Shown here: positions 37,598 through 48,500 of the stretch, one piece after another | Numbering within the stretch: the first letter of the stretch is position 1 | How the letters are laid out: every line of letters begins with the position of its first letter | Source: Candidatus Rhodoferax bjergmarkensis | Lineage (GTDB): Bacteria; Pseudomonadota; Gammaproteobacteria; Burkholderiales; Burkholderiaceae_C | Length of the DNA: 64,000 nt | Reading direction: 5' to 3' | Assembly (NCBI GenBank): GCA_016708345.1 | Contig: JADJFX010000002.1 | Span: 496,001-560,000, forward strand | Translations under genes and position numbers: made by a program | The notes under the pieces: generated by a model | What the model was told of the DNA's origin: nothing | Databases searched by the model: none | What the model saw: only the letters and a program-made list of their open reading frames with translations

Positions 37598-40111
37598 ATG
37601 ACTTTGATGATTTCCCACCGGCGGTCTCTCAAAACCCGCATCACACTGGCCACCCTGAGCATCTTCCTGGTCAGTCTGTGGTCGCTGTTTCTGTTTGCCC
37701 GGGCGGAGCTGCGAGAAGACATCGAGCGCATGTTGAGTCAGCAGCAATTTTCGATGGTGTCAACGATGGCAACCCACATCAATGACGAAATCGCCGAGCG
37801 GCTGGCGGTGCTCAATGCCGTTGCACAGCACATGAACCCGGCGCTGATGCGCGATCAGGCAGCCCTGCAGACCTATTTGGAACAACTGCCCATTTTTGTG
37901 CGCAACTTCAACGGCGGCGTGATTGTTGTCGGGCCTGACGGCACAGCGCTGGCCGATACGCCCCATGCAACTGGACGCATCGGCCAAAACTACCAGGACA
38001 TTGACACCATTGCCAGCGCCTTGAAAAACGGGCAAGCCAGCGTGGGCCGTCCGGTCATGGGCAAAAAGCTGAAGTCGCCGGTCATTGGCATGACCGTGCC
38101 GCTTCGTGATGCCCAAGGCCAGATTATTGGGGCTCTGAGCGGGGTGACCAACTTGGGTAAACCCAATTTTCTGGACCAGATTACCGGCAGCCGCTATGGC
38201 CAGACCGGCGGCTACGTACTCGTGGACAAAAAGATCCGTCTGGTGGTCACCGCCACCGACAAAAGCCGCATCATGGGGGCACTGCCGCCACCCGGTACCA
38301 CGCCGCTGATCGACCGCTACGTTCAGGGCTTCGAAGGCTCCGGCATTTTGGTCAATGTTCGTGGCGTAAAGGTTTTGACCTCGGCGGCCGCAGTCCCCTT
38401 GGCAGATTGGTATGTTGGGGTTCAGCTGCCTACTGAAGAAGCCTTTGCCCCGCTTTACGCCTTGCAGCAACGCATGCTGTGGGCCACGGCATTGCTGACC
38501 CTGCTGGCGGGTGCCCTGACCTGGTGGATGCTCAAACGCCAGCTGGCCCCCCTGCTGACGGCTGCGAGTGCGCTGGCCAATATGTCGGTTTCAAAGCTGC
38601 CGCCGCAGCCCCTGCCCGTCACCCGGCAGGACGAGATTGGCGAACTGATCACCGGCTTCAACCACCTGATGAAGACCGTCGCCAAACGCGACGCGGCCCT
38701 GCAGGAGCGTGAAGAACGCCTGCGCGCCATCACGGACAACTCTGGCACCATGATTTACATGAAAAATCTGACGGGTCAGTACATCTACGCCAACCGACCC
38801 TTCAAGGCCTTGTTTCATGACACCGCCCCCGAGAAAACCACCCCTGACATACAGGGCAAGACGGATTTTGATCTATTCCCCCCAGAGGTGGCACGCACCT
38901 TTGTGCAAACAGACCAGCGCGTTGCACAAACGGGCCAGTCGTTCGAAGTGGAGGAGCAGGTGCCGCACGGTGACGGGTTTCACACCTACCTTTCGGTCAA
39001 ATTCCCCCTGCGCCGCAGCAGCGGCGAAATCTACGCCGTCTGCGGCATTGCCACCGACATCACCCTGCGCAAAAAGACCGAGCAGGAGTTGCGCATTGCC
39101 GCCGTGGCCTTCGAGTCGCAGGAAGGCATTGTGGTGATGGACACCGCACTGCATTTTTTGCGGGTCAACCATGCTTTCACCAAAATCACCGGGTTCAGCG
39201 CCCAAGAGGCCGAAGGCAAGTCCGTCAGCATCCTCCAGTCAGACCGCCATCCGGCCGACTTTTACAAGGCCATCTGGGACGAGATTGAGCGCACCGGCCA
39301 TTGGCAGGGTGAGCTGTGGCAGCGCCGCAAAAATGGCGAAAACTATGCCGCTCAGGTCACCATTTCAAGCGTCACAGACCAAGGCAACCAAGTCACGCAT
39401 TTTGTGGGCAACTTCACCGATGCAACCCACAGCCACCTGCAGGAACAGCAGCGCCTGATTGACGAGGCCATATTGCGCGAGACGCTGGTGCGCGAAGTAC
39501 ACCACCGCATCAAAAACAATCTGCAAGGCATTACGGGGCTGCTGCGCCAGTTTGCCAAACATCACCCCGAAACGGCCGACACCATCAACCAGGCCATCGG
39601 GCAAGTGCAAGGCATCTCCATCATCCACGGATTGCACGGGCGCACCGGGTCACCGCAGGTCAGGCTGTGTGAGCTGATCGTCGCCATTGGCGGAGAGCTT
39701 CAAACCCTGTGGCAAACCCCCGTCGCCCTGAACCTGCCCCCGCAGTGGTGCGGCAAATATGTTGTGGCCGAGAGTGAGGCCGTGCCTATTGCCCTGGTGC
39801 TCAACGAACTGATTTTGAACGCCATCAAACACGGCGGCAAGGCGCAGGGCAAGGTCAGCGTCATGCTGGAGCCAGGCACTGCGGCCAGTGTGGTGCAAAT
39901 CAGCATCACCAACGCGGGCCAGCTCCCAGTGCAGACCGTGGGCAGCCCCCACCACAACGGATTGCAGCTGGTGCGGGCCTTGCTGCCCCACCACGGTGCT
40001 ACCCTTGCCAGCACGCAGCACAACGGCGAGGTCGTAACCTTGCTTGAGCTGGCACCCCCCGTCATTTCACTCGAACTTGAACCAGAAAAAAACCATGACT
40101 ACCAACCATAA
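37598..40111 (+). CDS. dCache-HAMP-PAS-PAS histidine kinase (HisKA_2 type)
   Basis: The protein has 837 residues. TM1 (about 13-33) and TM2 (about 292-312) flank a dCache sensor (40-290), followed by HAMP, two PAS domains (about 375-495 and 500-620) and a HisKA_2/HWE-like core. The phospho-His lies in [20 protein letters not shown] (near residue 635), and the ATPase has [19 protein letters not shown]. This class often pairs with ANTAR regulators, and the next gene (overlapping by 17 bases) is one. Its dCache domain is clearly related to that of the protein at 45550, so sensor input has been shuffled between outputs. Confidence 0.9.
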   Translation: MTLMISHRRSLKTRITLATLSIFLVSLWSLFLFARAELREDIERMLSQQQFSMVSTMATHINDEIAERLAVLNAVAQHMNPALMRDQAALQTYLEQLPIFVRNFNGGVIVVGPDGTALADTPHATGRIGQNYQDIDTIASALKNGQASVGRPVMGKKLKSPVIGMTVPLRDAQGQIIGALSGVTNLGKPNFLDQITGSRYGQTGGYVLVDKKIRLVVTATDKSRIMGALPPPGTTPLIDRYVQGFEGSGILVNVRGVKVLTSAAAVPLADWYVGVQLPTEEAFAPLYALQQRMLWATALLTLLAGALTWWMLKRQLAPLLTAASALANMSVSKLPPQPLPVTRQDEIGELITGFNHLMKTVAKRDAALQEREERLRAITDNSGTMIYMKNLTGQYIYANRPFKALFHDTAPEKTTPDIQGKTDFDLFPPEVARTFVQTDQRVAQTGQSFEVEEQVPHGDGFHTYLSVKFPLRRSSGEIYAVCGIATDITLRKKTEQELRIAAVAFESQEGIVVMDTALHFLRVNHAFTKITGFSAQEAEGKSVSILQSDRHPADFYKAIWDEIERTGHWQGELWQRRKNGENYAAQVTISSVTDQGNQVTHFVGNFTDATHSHLQEQQRLIDEAILRETLVREVHHRIKNNLQGITGLLRQFAKHHPETADTINQAIGQVQGISIIHGLHGRTGSPQVRLCELIVAIGGELQTLWQTPVALNLPPQWCGKYVVAESEAVPIALVLNELILNAIKHGGKAQGKVSVMLEPGTAASVVQISITNAGQLPVQTVGSPHHNGLQLVRALLPHHGATLASTQHNGEVVTLLELAPPVISLELEPEKNHDYQP

Positions 40112-40709
40112 GACTGATGCGCCCCTAGCGACCAAACAAATTCTGCTGGTTGACGATGACCGCTTGGTGCTGGCCATGATGTCCGGCGGCCTGCGCGACG
40201 CTGGTTACCACATTACCAGCGCCGAATCCGCCGAGGAAGCGCGCGCCTGGCTGGCCAGCGGTGCACGGCCTGATCTGGCCATTTTGGATGTGCGCATGCC
40301 CGGCGAGGGCGGCCTGAGTCTGGCCCAGCGCCTGCGCGAACTCGACCACATCCCCTTCATCATGCTCAGCGCTTACAGTGACCCCGACATGGTGGCACAA
40401 GCTACCGCTTGCGGCGCACTGGGTTATATCGTCAAACCCCAAGAGGTTACCCAGCTGATTCCGGTGATTGAGGCCGCCCTGGCACGCGCCAACGAACTTT
40501 CGGATTTGCGCACCACCCGCCAGCAGTTGCAGGCGGCACTGAACAACGAGCGCGACATCAGCATTGCCGTGGGCATTACCATGATGCAGCACCACCTCAA
40601 ACGCAGCGACGCCTTTGAGCTGCTGCGCAAATCAGCCCGCAGCCAGCGCATCAAACTGGCCGATCTGGCGGTGCAGGTCATTGCGGCGGGTGAGGCTTTG
40701 AGTTTTTAG
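40095..40709 (+). CDS. ANTAR-domain response regulator (RNA-binding antiterminator)
   Basis: The protein has 204 residues from the ATG at 40095, overlapping the kinase gene. REC features are ILLVDDDRLVLAMMSGGLRD, the acceptor in LAILDVRMPGEGG and the Lys in VKPQE. The C-terminal ANTAR helices read ISIAVGITMMQHHLKRSDAF and SARSQRIKLADLA. ANTAR proteins prevent transcription termination by binding paired hairpins in leader RNA. The target transcript is unknown, and I see no obvious paired-hairpin leader near it. Confidence 0.93.
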   Translation: MTTNHKTDAPLATKQILLVDDDRLVLAMMSGGLRDAGYHITSAESAEEARAWLASGARPDLAILDVRMPGEGGLSLAQRLRELDHIPFIMLSAYSDPDMVAQATACGALGYIVKPQEVTQLIPVIEAALARANELSDLRTTRQQLQAALNNERDISIAVGITMMQHHLKRSDAFELLRKSARSQRIKLADLAVQVIAAGEALSF

Positions 40710-40711
40710 TT

Positions 40712-40775
40712 TTATAGACGCAAATTGGGCTTTACCGCACGTGGAATGTGCGCAAGCAGCTATAAATTGTGTAGC
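40712..40775 (-). repeat. Palindromic element copy after the ANTAR gene
   Basis: On the minus strand GCTAC, nine bases, AGCTGCTTGCGCACATTCCACGTGCG-like sequence (split here as AGCTGCTTGCGCA, CATTCCACG, TGCG) closely matches the rpoS copy, including the ATTCCACGT loop. Confidence 0.75.
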
Positions 40776-40825
40776 AAATAAAGCGTAATTCAAGCCAGTT
40801 TTGACAGCATTTCAGCCAACGCCTG

Positions 40826-40929
40826 TGCCCCAATCGCCTCCACGGCGTCGCTTAACGGGTCGCGATCCGGCCCCGCCGCAGGTGCGGTAAAAGCCCGGCA
40901 CCGTGAAGGCGGGCGCGGCGTTGATCAGG
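40826..40929. repeat. 104-bp direct repeat, left copy flanking vapBC
   Basis: It is identical to 41821-41924 except at one base (C at 40861 versus A at 41856), an offset of 995 bases. Read on the minus strand it contains a partial protein frame (INAAPAFTVPGFYR), and just beyond it a frame ends in LSDAVEAIGAQALAEMLSKL, so it probably derives from the 3' end of a decayed gene I cannot name. The rest of the 335-base gap before vapB holds the palindromic element and little else. Confidence 0.85.
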
Positions 40930-41045
40930 TTTTCAATCACAAACCCCTCTCAACTCGCCCTCCCCCTTGCCACCGGGTGCCCGAGCAGCGAATTGTGGTC
41001 GGTAATACCCCGTATCATGTAATTTTTTTACGTAAAGGCGTTTTT

Positions 41046-41399
41046 ATGCGTACTACGCTAGACCTGCCCGACGAAACCTTCCGCCAGCTCAAAGCTCAGG
41101 CAGCACTCAACGGCATGAAGCTCAAGGAACTGGTCACCCAGTTGATTCAGCGCGGCCTGGCGGCTGGCGTAACGGATCCAAAGTCACTGCAGCCACCGGA
41201 CCCGCCGCCCATTGCGATTAAACGCGTTGCGGGCACTTCAATAGTGACGGACAAGGCTCCTGCTTATCCGATTCCCATTGCCCGCGAGGCCGACGGCTCC
41301 GTTACCCCTTACCTCACCAATGCACAGCTCCATGACATTCTGAACGAGCAAGACTTGGCGCAATACCAGCGGGTACTCAAGGGACAAGGTGGCCAATGA
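41046..41399 (+). CDS. vapB: VapB-like antitoxin
   Basis: The protein has 117 residues from the ATG at 41046; the frame opens 23 codons earlier. The N-terminal RTTLDLPDETFRQLKAQAAL and NGMKLKELVTQLIQRGL is a ribbon-helix-helix DNA-binding domain. The C-terminal half (TPYLTNAQLHDILNEQD) probably contacts the toxin. The stop overlaps the vapC start by four bases (ATGA). The module sits between two 104-bp direct repeats. Confidence 0.85.
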   Translation: MRTTLDLPDETFRQLKAQAALNGMKLKELVTQLIQRGLAAGVTDPKSLQPPDPPPIAIKRVAGTSIVTDKAPAYPIPIAREADGSVTPYLTNAQLHDILNEQDLAQYQRVLKGQGGQ

Positions 41400-41857
41400 A
41401 CGATCTTCTCGATGTCAACGTCTGGCTTGCCCTGGTGGACAAGCGTCATGTGCATCACCCGGTGGCCGCCCGTTATTGGTCTGATGCCACGGTGCAAAGC
41501 CGCGCCTTTTGCCGCATTACCGCAAATGGTTTTTTGCGCCTGAGCAGCAACGCCAGTGCGCTACCAAACCCACTTAGCCCGCATGAAGCCTGGATCATCT
41601 ATCGGCAATTTTTGGCATTGCCCATCATCCGCTGGCAACCTGAGCCGCCGCAGCTTGATGACACCTACTGCGCTTTGACCTGTGCGCCGGGTTTTGCCCA
41701 TCGGCTCTGGACCGATGCTTACCTTGCCGCTTTCGCTATGGGCAGCAACTGCCGCTTGGTGTCGTTCGATGGCGATTTCAAGCGCTTTGCCGGGCTGGAC
41801 TTTTTGCACCTCACACCATATGCCCCAATCGCCTCCACGGCGTCGCTTAACGGGTAG
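41396..41857 (+). CDS. vapC: VapC-type PIN-domain ribonuclease toxin
   Basis: The protein has 153 residues. PIN acidic residues appear in NDLLDVNVWLALVDK (Asp near 6), the ...RLWTDAYLAAFAMG segment (Asp) and LVSFDGDFKRF (Asp). It probably cleaves RNA, often tRNA, when freed from VapB. The last 12 codons lie inside the right direct repeat. The stop codon TAG (41855-41857) exists only because of the single base by which that repeat differs from its partner. Confidence 0.88.
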   Translation: MNDLLDVNVWLALVDKRHVHHPVAARYWSDATVQSRAFCRITANGFLRLSSNASALPNPLSPHEAWIIYRQFLALPIIRWQPEPPQLDDTYCALTCAPGFAHRLWTDAYLAAFAMGSNCRLVSFDGDFKRFAGLDFLHLTPYAPIASTASLNG

Positions 41858-41924
41858 CGATCCGGCCCCGCCGCAGGTGCGGTAAAAGCCCGGCACCGTG
41901 AAGGCGGGCGCGGCGTTGATCAGG
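41821..41924. repeat. 104-bp direct repeat, right copy
   Basis: It matches the left copy in 103 of 104 positions. It overlaps the vapC 3' end by 37 bases. The one difference (A at 41856) makes the vapC stop codon. Confidence 0.85.
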
Positions 41925-42085
41925 CGTTCACCACGTTGGTGCATCAAAAGCAGTTCTTTCAAACATCTATGCAAATTGACCATCTATTGGAGCATTTGCA
42001 AGGATATGTCTGGTTGACGAATCTGGCTGGGCAGGCGATGGCGACGAGAGATGCGCTTGGTTTATACGGAATTTATACCGTTTTA

Positions 42086-42134
42086 GCCTGTAGCGCATAT
42101 AAAACCTGCGCAGACAGCTATAAAACAAATAGCA
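42086..42134 (-). repeat. Palindromic element copy downstream of vapBC
   Basis: On the minus strand GCTAT, nine bases, AGCTGTCTGCGCA, nine bases, GCGCTACAGGC. The terminal CTACAGGC is also found in the copy at 241. Confidence 0.65.
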
Positions 42135-42136
42135 AA

Positions 42137-42168
42137 ATTGGCTGATTGGCTGATTGGCTGATTGGCTG
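42137..42168. repeat. Four tandem copies of ATTGGCTG
   Basis: Four perfect 8-bp units stand head to tail immediately beside a palindromic element. It is a likely slippage tract. Confidence 0.9.
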
Positions 42169-42805
42169 GCCTTGCGCGCTAGGGAAAACACTGAGACCAA
42201 AAACCCTAATCACTATCGGCCCTATTTATTTTCAACAAACAACCCTGCTATAAATAAGGCTACTTGAAGAACTGGCTCCCCTGCGCCCGGTGCCAGTTTT
42301 CTTGAGGCCCGGAACACGCCTCGTTGCGCAGCACGTGGTCGGCTCACCCTGACCACGAAGCTGTTAACGAAAAGTCCTCCAAGGACAAAGGTGGTGGCTC
42401 CGTGTTCAATCTCATCCCCGTCTCTCTCACTCTAAACCCGGCCAGACACCTGTGGCCCGGCGCTTCGCTCGCTGAGCCCGTCCTGGCCAGCACCCGCGTT
42501 GCAGGGTCTGGGGCCATGCGCCTTGTTTTGCAGCACTGAGGGCTTGTCCACAAACAACATGCTCATTTGGCTCACCTGCTTTAGTCGCACTGTGTCGTTG
42601 CAAAGCACTTATGCAGCCGAGCTGAACAGCACGTTTTGCGCCTCGCATTGCATCCCAAATCAGGCGGCCAAATGGACTGCTTATTCATGGACAAGCCCTA
42701 TGGCATGCGCAGGTCCGGCCACAAACTTGCCCCCTCTGAAGTTCAACCGCATGAGAACCAACCGTCGCGTGTCGCAGCGCTTGTTCTGTGCCTGAAAAGC
42801 TGCCA

Positions 42806-45520
42806 ATGACCGCGCCCCAACCTGTTTATCGCCACCGCCAGCTGATGGAGTGGCTGTTTTTGCTCGGGTTTTTGCTGGTGTTCGGGGGTTTTATCGCTTA
42901 CACCCAGTACGAGGAATACCGACAGATTGAGGCTGATGAACGCTTGCGGCTGACCCAGCAAACCGAGATCATTGAGAAAAACCTGGTGCCTCAGATTGCT
43001 TCGGCCAACAAGGCGCTGGAGAGCGTGCGCGACGATTTGCAGCAGCCACAGACCAAAAAAGGTGTGCTGTCCGGGCAAAATTTATCCCGGCTCAACCAGT
43101 CAATCAACCAGCGGCTCAAGGTTTTCAGCGACACCCTGCCCGGCGTTCGCACGCTGCTGGTGGTAGATGCGAACGGCCACATTGGTGCCTCCAACAATGC
43201 GGCACTGGTGGGTGCCGACCTGTCGCATCGGCAATGGTTCCAGCTGGCGGCCAAAAACAATGCGCCGCAAACGCTTTACCTGATTGCCCCCATCAAGTCG
43301 CTGATCAACAGCTATACCGCAGCACTGGCACGCTCTGTGACCGGCCCCCAAGGCGAGTTTGCCGGCGTGATATACGCCTCAATTCACCCCGAGTTTGCCA
43401 AGGTTCAGCTCGAATCCGTGCTCTACGCGCCCGACGCACGGGCCACCATGGTCCATGGCGACGGAATACTTTTTTTCATGGAGCCAGAACGCAAGGACTT
43501 GGTGGGTAAAGATTTGGCGGTACCGGGCAGTTTGTTCTCGCAGCATCGCGCCAGCGGGCAAAGCGTGAGTGTGATGGCAGACGCGGCTGAATCCCTCCAC
43601 GAGAAGCGCTGGGTCGCATTTCGCTCCATACAACCCGCCAGTTTGGGCATGGACAAGCCGCTGGTGGTGGCCGTTTCGCGCGACCTGACTGCCATCTACG
43701 CACCTTGGCGCTCCAACCTGCAAATGCATGGGTTGATCTTTGGTGTGCTGACGCTGGGGGGCATGCTGGCACTGTACCTCTACCAACGCCGCCACCGTGC
43801 CATGGCGCAGCTTGCCGCCGAGCAGCACCAAGCCCTGCAAGCCAGCCAGGCGCGACAGCATGCCATCTTTGACGCCAGCCCGGATGCTCAACTGATCAGC
43901 GACGCCCAAGGCACCATCGTCCAGACCAACCTGCAGGTCGAACGACTGCTGGGCTACACCGTGCAGGAGCTGCTGGGTCAGTCCATCGAGCTTCTGGTGC
44001 CGGACAGCGCCCACTTCACGCACCCCAAACTGCGCGACGAGTTCACCGCCTCCGCCCAAACCCGGCGCGACGGACACGTGGCGGTGACAGCGCGACGAAA
44101 AGATGGCAGCGAGTGTGATGTCGAAATAAGCCTGAGCCGGATAGAAACCGCACACGGCACGCTGTTTGTGAGCGCCTTGCGCGACCTCACCGAACGCAAA
44201 AAGTCGCAGGAGCGAATTGAAGAGCTGGCCTTTTTTGACCAGCTCACAGGCCTGCCCAACCGCACACTGTTGCTCGACCGGCTCAAGCAGGCCATGGCGG
44301 TCAGCGAACGCAGCGCCAGCTATGGCGCGCTTTTGATCATTGATCTGGACAACTTCAAAACCCTCAACGACACGCAAGGCCATGACGCAGGTGACGTATT
44401 GCTGAGGCAAGTGGCTCAGCGCCTGACACATTGCGTGCGCGAAGGCGATACCGTGGCCAGGTTGGGCGGCGACGAGTTCGTGGTGATTTTGGCCAGCCTC
44501 GGCACCGACGATGTCGAGGTCGGCACCCACACCAAAACGATTGCCAAAAAAATTCTTGCTGCGCTGGGTGAACCCTATCAGTTTGGCGAACTGACCTACC
44601 GCAGCACGGCCAGTGTGGGCGCTACTTTGTTTCGCGGCAGCACCGCCACCATGGATGACCTGATGAAACAGGCCGACCTGGCCATGTACCGGACCAAGGA
44701 AGGCGGACGCAATGCCCTGTGCTTCTTCGACCCCGAAATGGAAACCGTGGTTTTGCAACGCGTAGCCCTTGAAAAAGACCTGTACGAAGCGATCCGGAGC
44801 AATCAGTTTTTGCTGCACTACCAAGCCCAAGTGGGGAGCCAAGGTCAAGTGACCGGTGCCGAGGTGCTGGTGCGCTGGTTGCATCCGCAGCGCGGCATGG
44901 TGTCACCCGCAGAATTTATCCCGCTGGCCGAGGAAACCGGTTTGATTTTGCCCTTGGGCCACTGGGTGCTGGAAACAGCCTGCGCCCAACTGGCGCTGTG
45001 GGCCACGCAGCCTTTCATGCAGCACCTGACGGTGGCCGTCAACGTGAGCGCGCACCAGTTCAGACAAAGCAATTTTGTCGAGCAAGTGCTGGCGGTGCTG
45101 GCGCGCACAGGGGCCAATCCGCAGCGCCTCAAGCTGGAGCTGACCGAGAGCATGCTGGTGGCCAATGTGGAGGAAATCATTGCCAAAATGATTGCACTCA
45201 AAGCCTATGGCATCGGCTTCTCGCTGGACGACTTTGGCACTGGTTATTCTTCGCTTTCTTACCTCAAGCGACTGCCTCTGGACCAGCTCAAAATCGACCA
45301 GTCTTTTGTGCGCGACGTGCTGGTGGACCCCAATGATGCAGCCATCGCCAAAACCATTGTGGCGCTGGCCCAGAGCCTGGGGCTGGGGGTGATTGCCGAA
45401 GGGGTTGAGACACAGGTTCAGCGCGATTTTTTGGCCACCTCAGGCTGCCACGCTTACCAAGGCTTCTTCTTCAGCCACCCGTTGCCCATTGAGCGTTTTG
45501 AGGCTTTTGCGCTGCAGTAA
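42806..45520 (+). CDS. Cache-PAS-GGDEF-EAL protein (c-di-GMP turnover)
   Basis: The protein has about 904 residues from the ATG at 42806; a GTG at 42788 is possible. TM1 (about 13-33) and TM2 (about 310-328) flank a periplasmic Cache sensor. A PAS domain (about 345-465) precedes GGDEF with LAFFDQLTGLPNRTLLLDRL and RLGGDEFVV (near 551), and EAL has GAEVLVRWLHPQRG (EVL in place of EAL), LTESMLVANVEEII and DDFGTGYSSLSYLKRLPLD. Both enzymatic signatures look usable, so it may make and break c-di-GMP. The GGDEF-EAL half is closely related to that of the next gene. It is 29 bases upstream of it. Confidence 0.93.
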   Translation: MTAPQPVYRHRQLMEWLFLLGFLLVFGGFIAYTQYEEYRQIEADERLRLTQQTEIIEKNLVPQIASANKALESVRDDLQQPQTKKGVLSGQNLSRLNQSINQRLKVFSDTLPGVRTLLVVDANGHIGASNNAALVGADLSHRQWFQLAAKNNAPQTLYLIAPIKSLINSYTAALARSVTGPQGEFAGVIYASIHPEFAKVQLESVLYAPDARATMVHGDGILFFMEPERKDLVGKDLAVPGSLFSQHRASGQSVSVMADAAESLHEKRWVAFRSIQPASLGMDKPLVVAVSRDLTAIYAPWRSNLQMHGLIFGVLTLGGMLALYLYQRRHRAMAQLAAEQHQALQASQARQHAIFDASPDAQLISDAQGTIVQTNLQVERLLGYTVQELLGQSIELLVPDSAHFTHPKLRDEFTASAQTRRDGHVAVTARRKDGSECDVEISLSRIETAHGTLFVSALRDLTERKKSQERIEELAFFDQLTGLPNRTLLLDRLKQAMAVSERSASYGALLIIDLDNFKTLNDTQGHDAGDVLLRQVAQRLTHCVREGDTVARLGGDEFVVILASLGTDDVEVGTHTKTIAKKILAALGEPYQFGELTYRSTASVGATLFRGSTATMDDLMKQADLAMYRTKEGGRNALCFFDPEMETVVLQRVALEKDLYEAIRSNQFLLHYQAQVGSQGQVTGAEVLVRWLHPQRGMVSPAEFIPLAEETGLILPLGHWVLETACAQLALWATQPFMQHLTVAVNVSAHQFRQSNFVEQVLAVLARTGANPQRLKLELTESMLVANVEEIIAKMIALKAYGIGFSLDDFGTGYSSLSYLKRLPLDQLKIDQSFVRDVLVDPNDAAIAKTIVALAQSLGLGVIAEGVETQVQRDFLATSGCHAYQGFFFSHPLPIERFEAFALQ

Positions 45521-45549
45521 GAAACAGGGCACCGTGCTATAAATAGCGC

Positions 45550-48500
45550 ATGCATGCACCGCGCTCCCTCAAACTCCGCCTGACCCTGTTCACGCTGGTC
45601 GTTTTCGTGGTGAGCATCTGGACGCTGACCCTTTACATCAGCCGCACGCTGCGCGACGACATGCAGGCCATGCTGGGCGAGCAGCAGTTTTCAACCGTTT
45701 CCCTGATCGCGGATCAAATCAACAAAGAATTGACTGATCGATTCAAAGGGCTGGAACTGGTGGCCAGCGGCCTGAGCCCGGCACTGCTGGAAAACCCAGT
45801 GCAATTGCAGTCTTTTCTGGAACAACGCCCGCTTTTGAATGAGCTTTTCAATGGCGGTGTGATGGTTTTACAGCTGGACGGTGCGGCAGTTGCAGAAACC
45901 CCAAGCTCGGCCACGCGGGTTGGCACCAATTACCTCGACATTGACACCGTTGCCGCCGCACTCAGGAATGGCAAATCAACTGTAGGGCGGCCGGTCTTCG
46001 GTAAAAAGCTGCAAGCCCCGGTGTTTGGCATGACAGTGCCTGTTCGCACCCCGCAGGGTCAGGTCATCGGTGCGTTGTCAGGCGTCACCAACCTGAGTTT
46101 GCCCAGTTTTCTGGACAAAATTGGGCAAAACCACTACGGCAAGTCGGGCGGTTACGTTCTTTTTCGCCGCAGGATCGGCTGATTGTGACGGCAACCGACA
46201 AAAGTCTTGTCATGAAAGAGCTGCCAAAAGCAGGCGTGAACCCGCTACTCGATCGCAGAGTGGCGGGCTTTGAAGGCACTGCCATACACCTCAACCCACA
46301 GGGTGTTGAGGTGCTGGGTTCGGCCAAAAAAATACCGGCGGGTCAATGGATGCTGGGCGTGACGCTCCCCACCCAAGAGGCGTTTGCCCCCATTGCCGCC
46401 ATGCAAAAGCGCATGCTGCTGGCGGCAGCGTTGCTGACCCTGCTGGCCGGAACGCTCACCTGGTGGATCAGTTGGCAAATGATCCGCCGCCAGCTGGCCC
46501 CCATTGTGGACGCCACCCGGTCACTGACCACCATGACAGACACCCAGCAGCGGGTTCAGCCTTTGCCAGTGACCAGTCAGGATGAAGTGGGAGAACTGGT
46601 GGTGGGGTTCAATCGCCTGCTGGAGTCGTTGGGGCAACGAGAAGCCCAGCGTGAAGAAGCCCTGGCGCGTTTGCACAAAATTGCCAGCCGCATACCGGGC
46701 GTGGTGTTCCAGTTCCTGCGGCGCCCGGACGGCAGCGCTTGCGTACCCTACGCCAGTGAAGTTCTCAAGGACATTTACCGCCTCACACCGCAAGAGGTTA
46801 CTGACGATGCCTCGGCGATTTTTTCCGCAGTGCACCCGGATGATTTGGCACAACACCTGGCCTCGATTGAAACATCGGCCAAAAATCTCACACCCTGGCA
46901 CAACGAATACCGACTCAAATTTGAAGGTGCGCCCGATCTGTGGTTGCTGGGCGATGCCATGCCAGAGCGCGAAGCTGACGGCTCGGTGCTGTGGCACGGC
47001 ATTGTCACCAACGTCACCGAGCGCAAAGCCGTCGAGGCCGATCTGCGCATTGCCGCTTGCGCCTTCGAGTCGCAGGAAGGCCTGGTCGTGACCGACGCAC
47101 AGGGCGTGATTTTGCGGGTTAACCGGGCCTTTTCTGAGATTACTGGCTACTCAGCCGAGGAATCCGTGGGCCAAACCCCAAGCCTGATGAAGTCCGGTCG
47201 TCACGACGCCGAGTTTTACCGCGCCATGTGGGAAAGCATCCACAGCACGGGAGGCTGGCAGGGTGAAGTCTGGGACCGGCGCAAAAATGGCGAGGTCTAC
47301 CCCAAGTGGCTCACCATCTCAACCATCAAGAACAGCCAGGGGCTGGTGACCCATTACATCGGCACCCACTACGACATCACCGAGCGTAAACAGGCTGAAG
47401 AGAAAATCAAAGACCTGGCCTTCTTTGACCAACTGACCGGGCTGGCCAATCGCACACTGCTGCTGGACCGCCTGCGCCAGACCATGACCGCCAACGCGCG
47501 CAGTGGCCACCGGGGCGCCATCTTGTTTATCGACCTTGACAAGTTCAAGACCCTTAACGACACCTTGGGGCATGACATGGGCGACCTGTTGCTCCAGCTG
47601 GTTGCGCAGCGCCTGGGCGCTTGTGTGCGCGCCGAAGACACGGTCGCACGCCTGGGGGGCGATGAGTTTGTCGTCATGCTGGCCAACCTGAGTCCGGGCG
47701 AGGCCGAGGCCGCCACCCAGGCCGAAGCAGTCGGCCTGAAGATTCTGGACACACTCAATGAGCCCTACCACCTGCGGGACGTGGTGTACCGCAGCACCCC
47801 CAGCATTGGGGCCACCCTGTTTGATGGCGTCACCACCGAAGTTGAGGTCATGCTCAAACAGGCCGACCTGGCCATGTACAAATCCAAAGACGCGGGGCGC
47901 AACGCGCTGCGCTTTTTTGATCCGGACATGGAGCGCGTGGTGATGAAGCGCGCTGCGCTGGAAAAAGACCTGCACGTGGCCATTGAGGGCCGTCAGTTTT
48001 TGCTGCACTACCAGGCGCAGATTGCTCAAGGCCAGCTCACCGGCGCGGAGGTGCTGGTGCGCTGGCTGCACCCGGTGCGCGGCATGGTATCGCCGGCCGA
48101 CTTCATTCCGCTGGCCGAAGAAACCGGTTTGATATTGCCCTTGGGCCAATGGATGCTGGAAACCGCCTGTTTGCAGCTGGCCCAATGGGCAACACAGCCA
48201 GGGATGGACCACCTCACCGTGGCGGTCAACGTGAGTGCCCGCCAGTTCAGCCAGAGCGATTTTGTCGACCAGGTGCTGGGCGTGGTCAAAACCACCGACG
48301 TCAATCCGCAGCGGCTCAAACTGGAGCTCACCGAAAGCATGCTGGTGGCCAATGTGGAGGAAATCATTGCAAAAATGCTGCTGCTCAAGGCCAATGGCAT
48401 TGGTTTTTCTCTGGACGATTTCGGTACCGGTTATTCGTCGCTGACCTACCTGAAACGGCTGCCGCTGGACCAGTTGAAGATTGACCAGTCTTTCGTGCGC

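Larger units (their letters stand above)
41858..42805. other. 948-base spacer with repeats and no evident gene
   Basis: It begins with the remainder of the right direct repeat and a decayed minus-strand frame (LKELLLMHQRGERLINAA). It then holds one palindromic element (42086-42134), four tandem 8-mers (42137-42168) and about 600 bases (42180-42787) in which the open frames overlap on both strands without a recognisable domain. GC falls to an A/T-rich patch around 42090-42260. Confidence 0.6.

Noticed and set aside
42137..42168. Four ATTGGCTG units as a CRISPR-like array
   Set aside because: The units are perfect and have no spacers, so this is simple tandem slippage and not a CRISPR.
45530..45553. 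GCTATAAATAGCGCATGCATG before the GGDEF-EAL gene at 45550
   Set aside because: Only about 20 bases resemble the element, and spacing is wrong; too weak to list.
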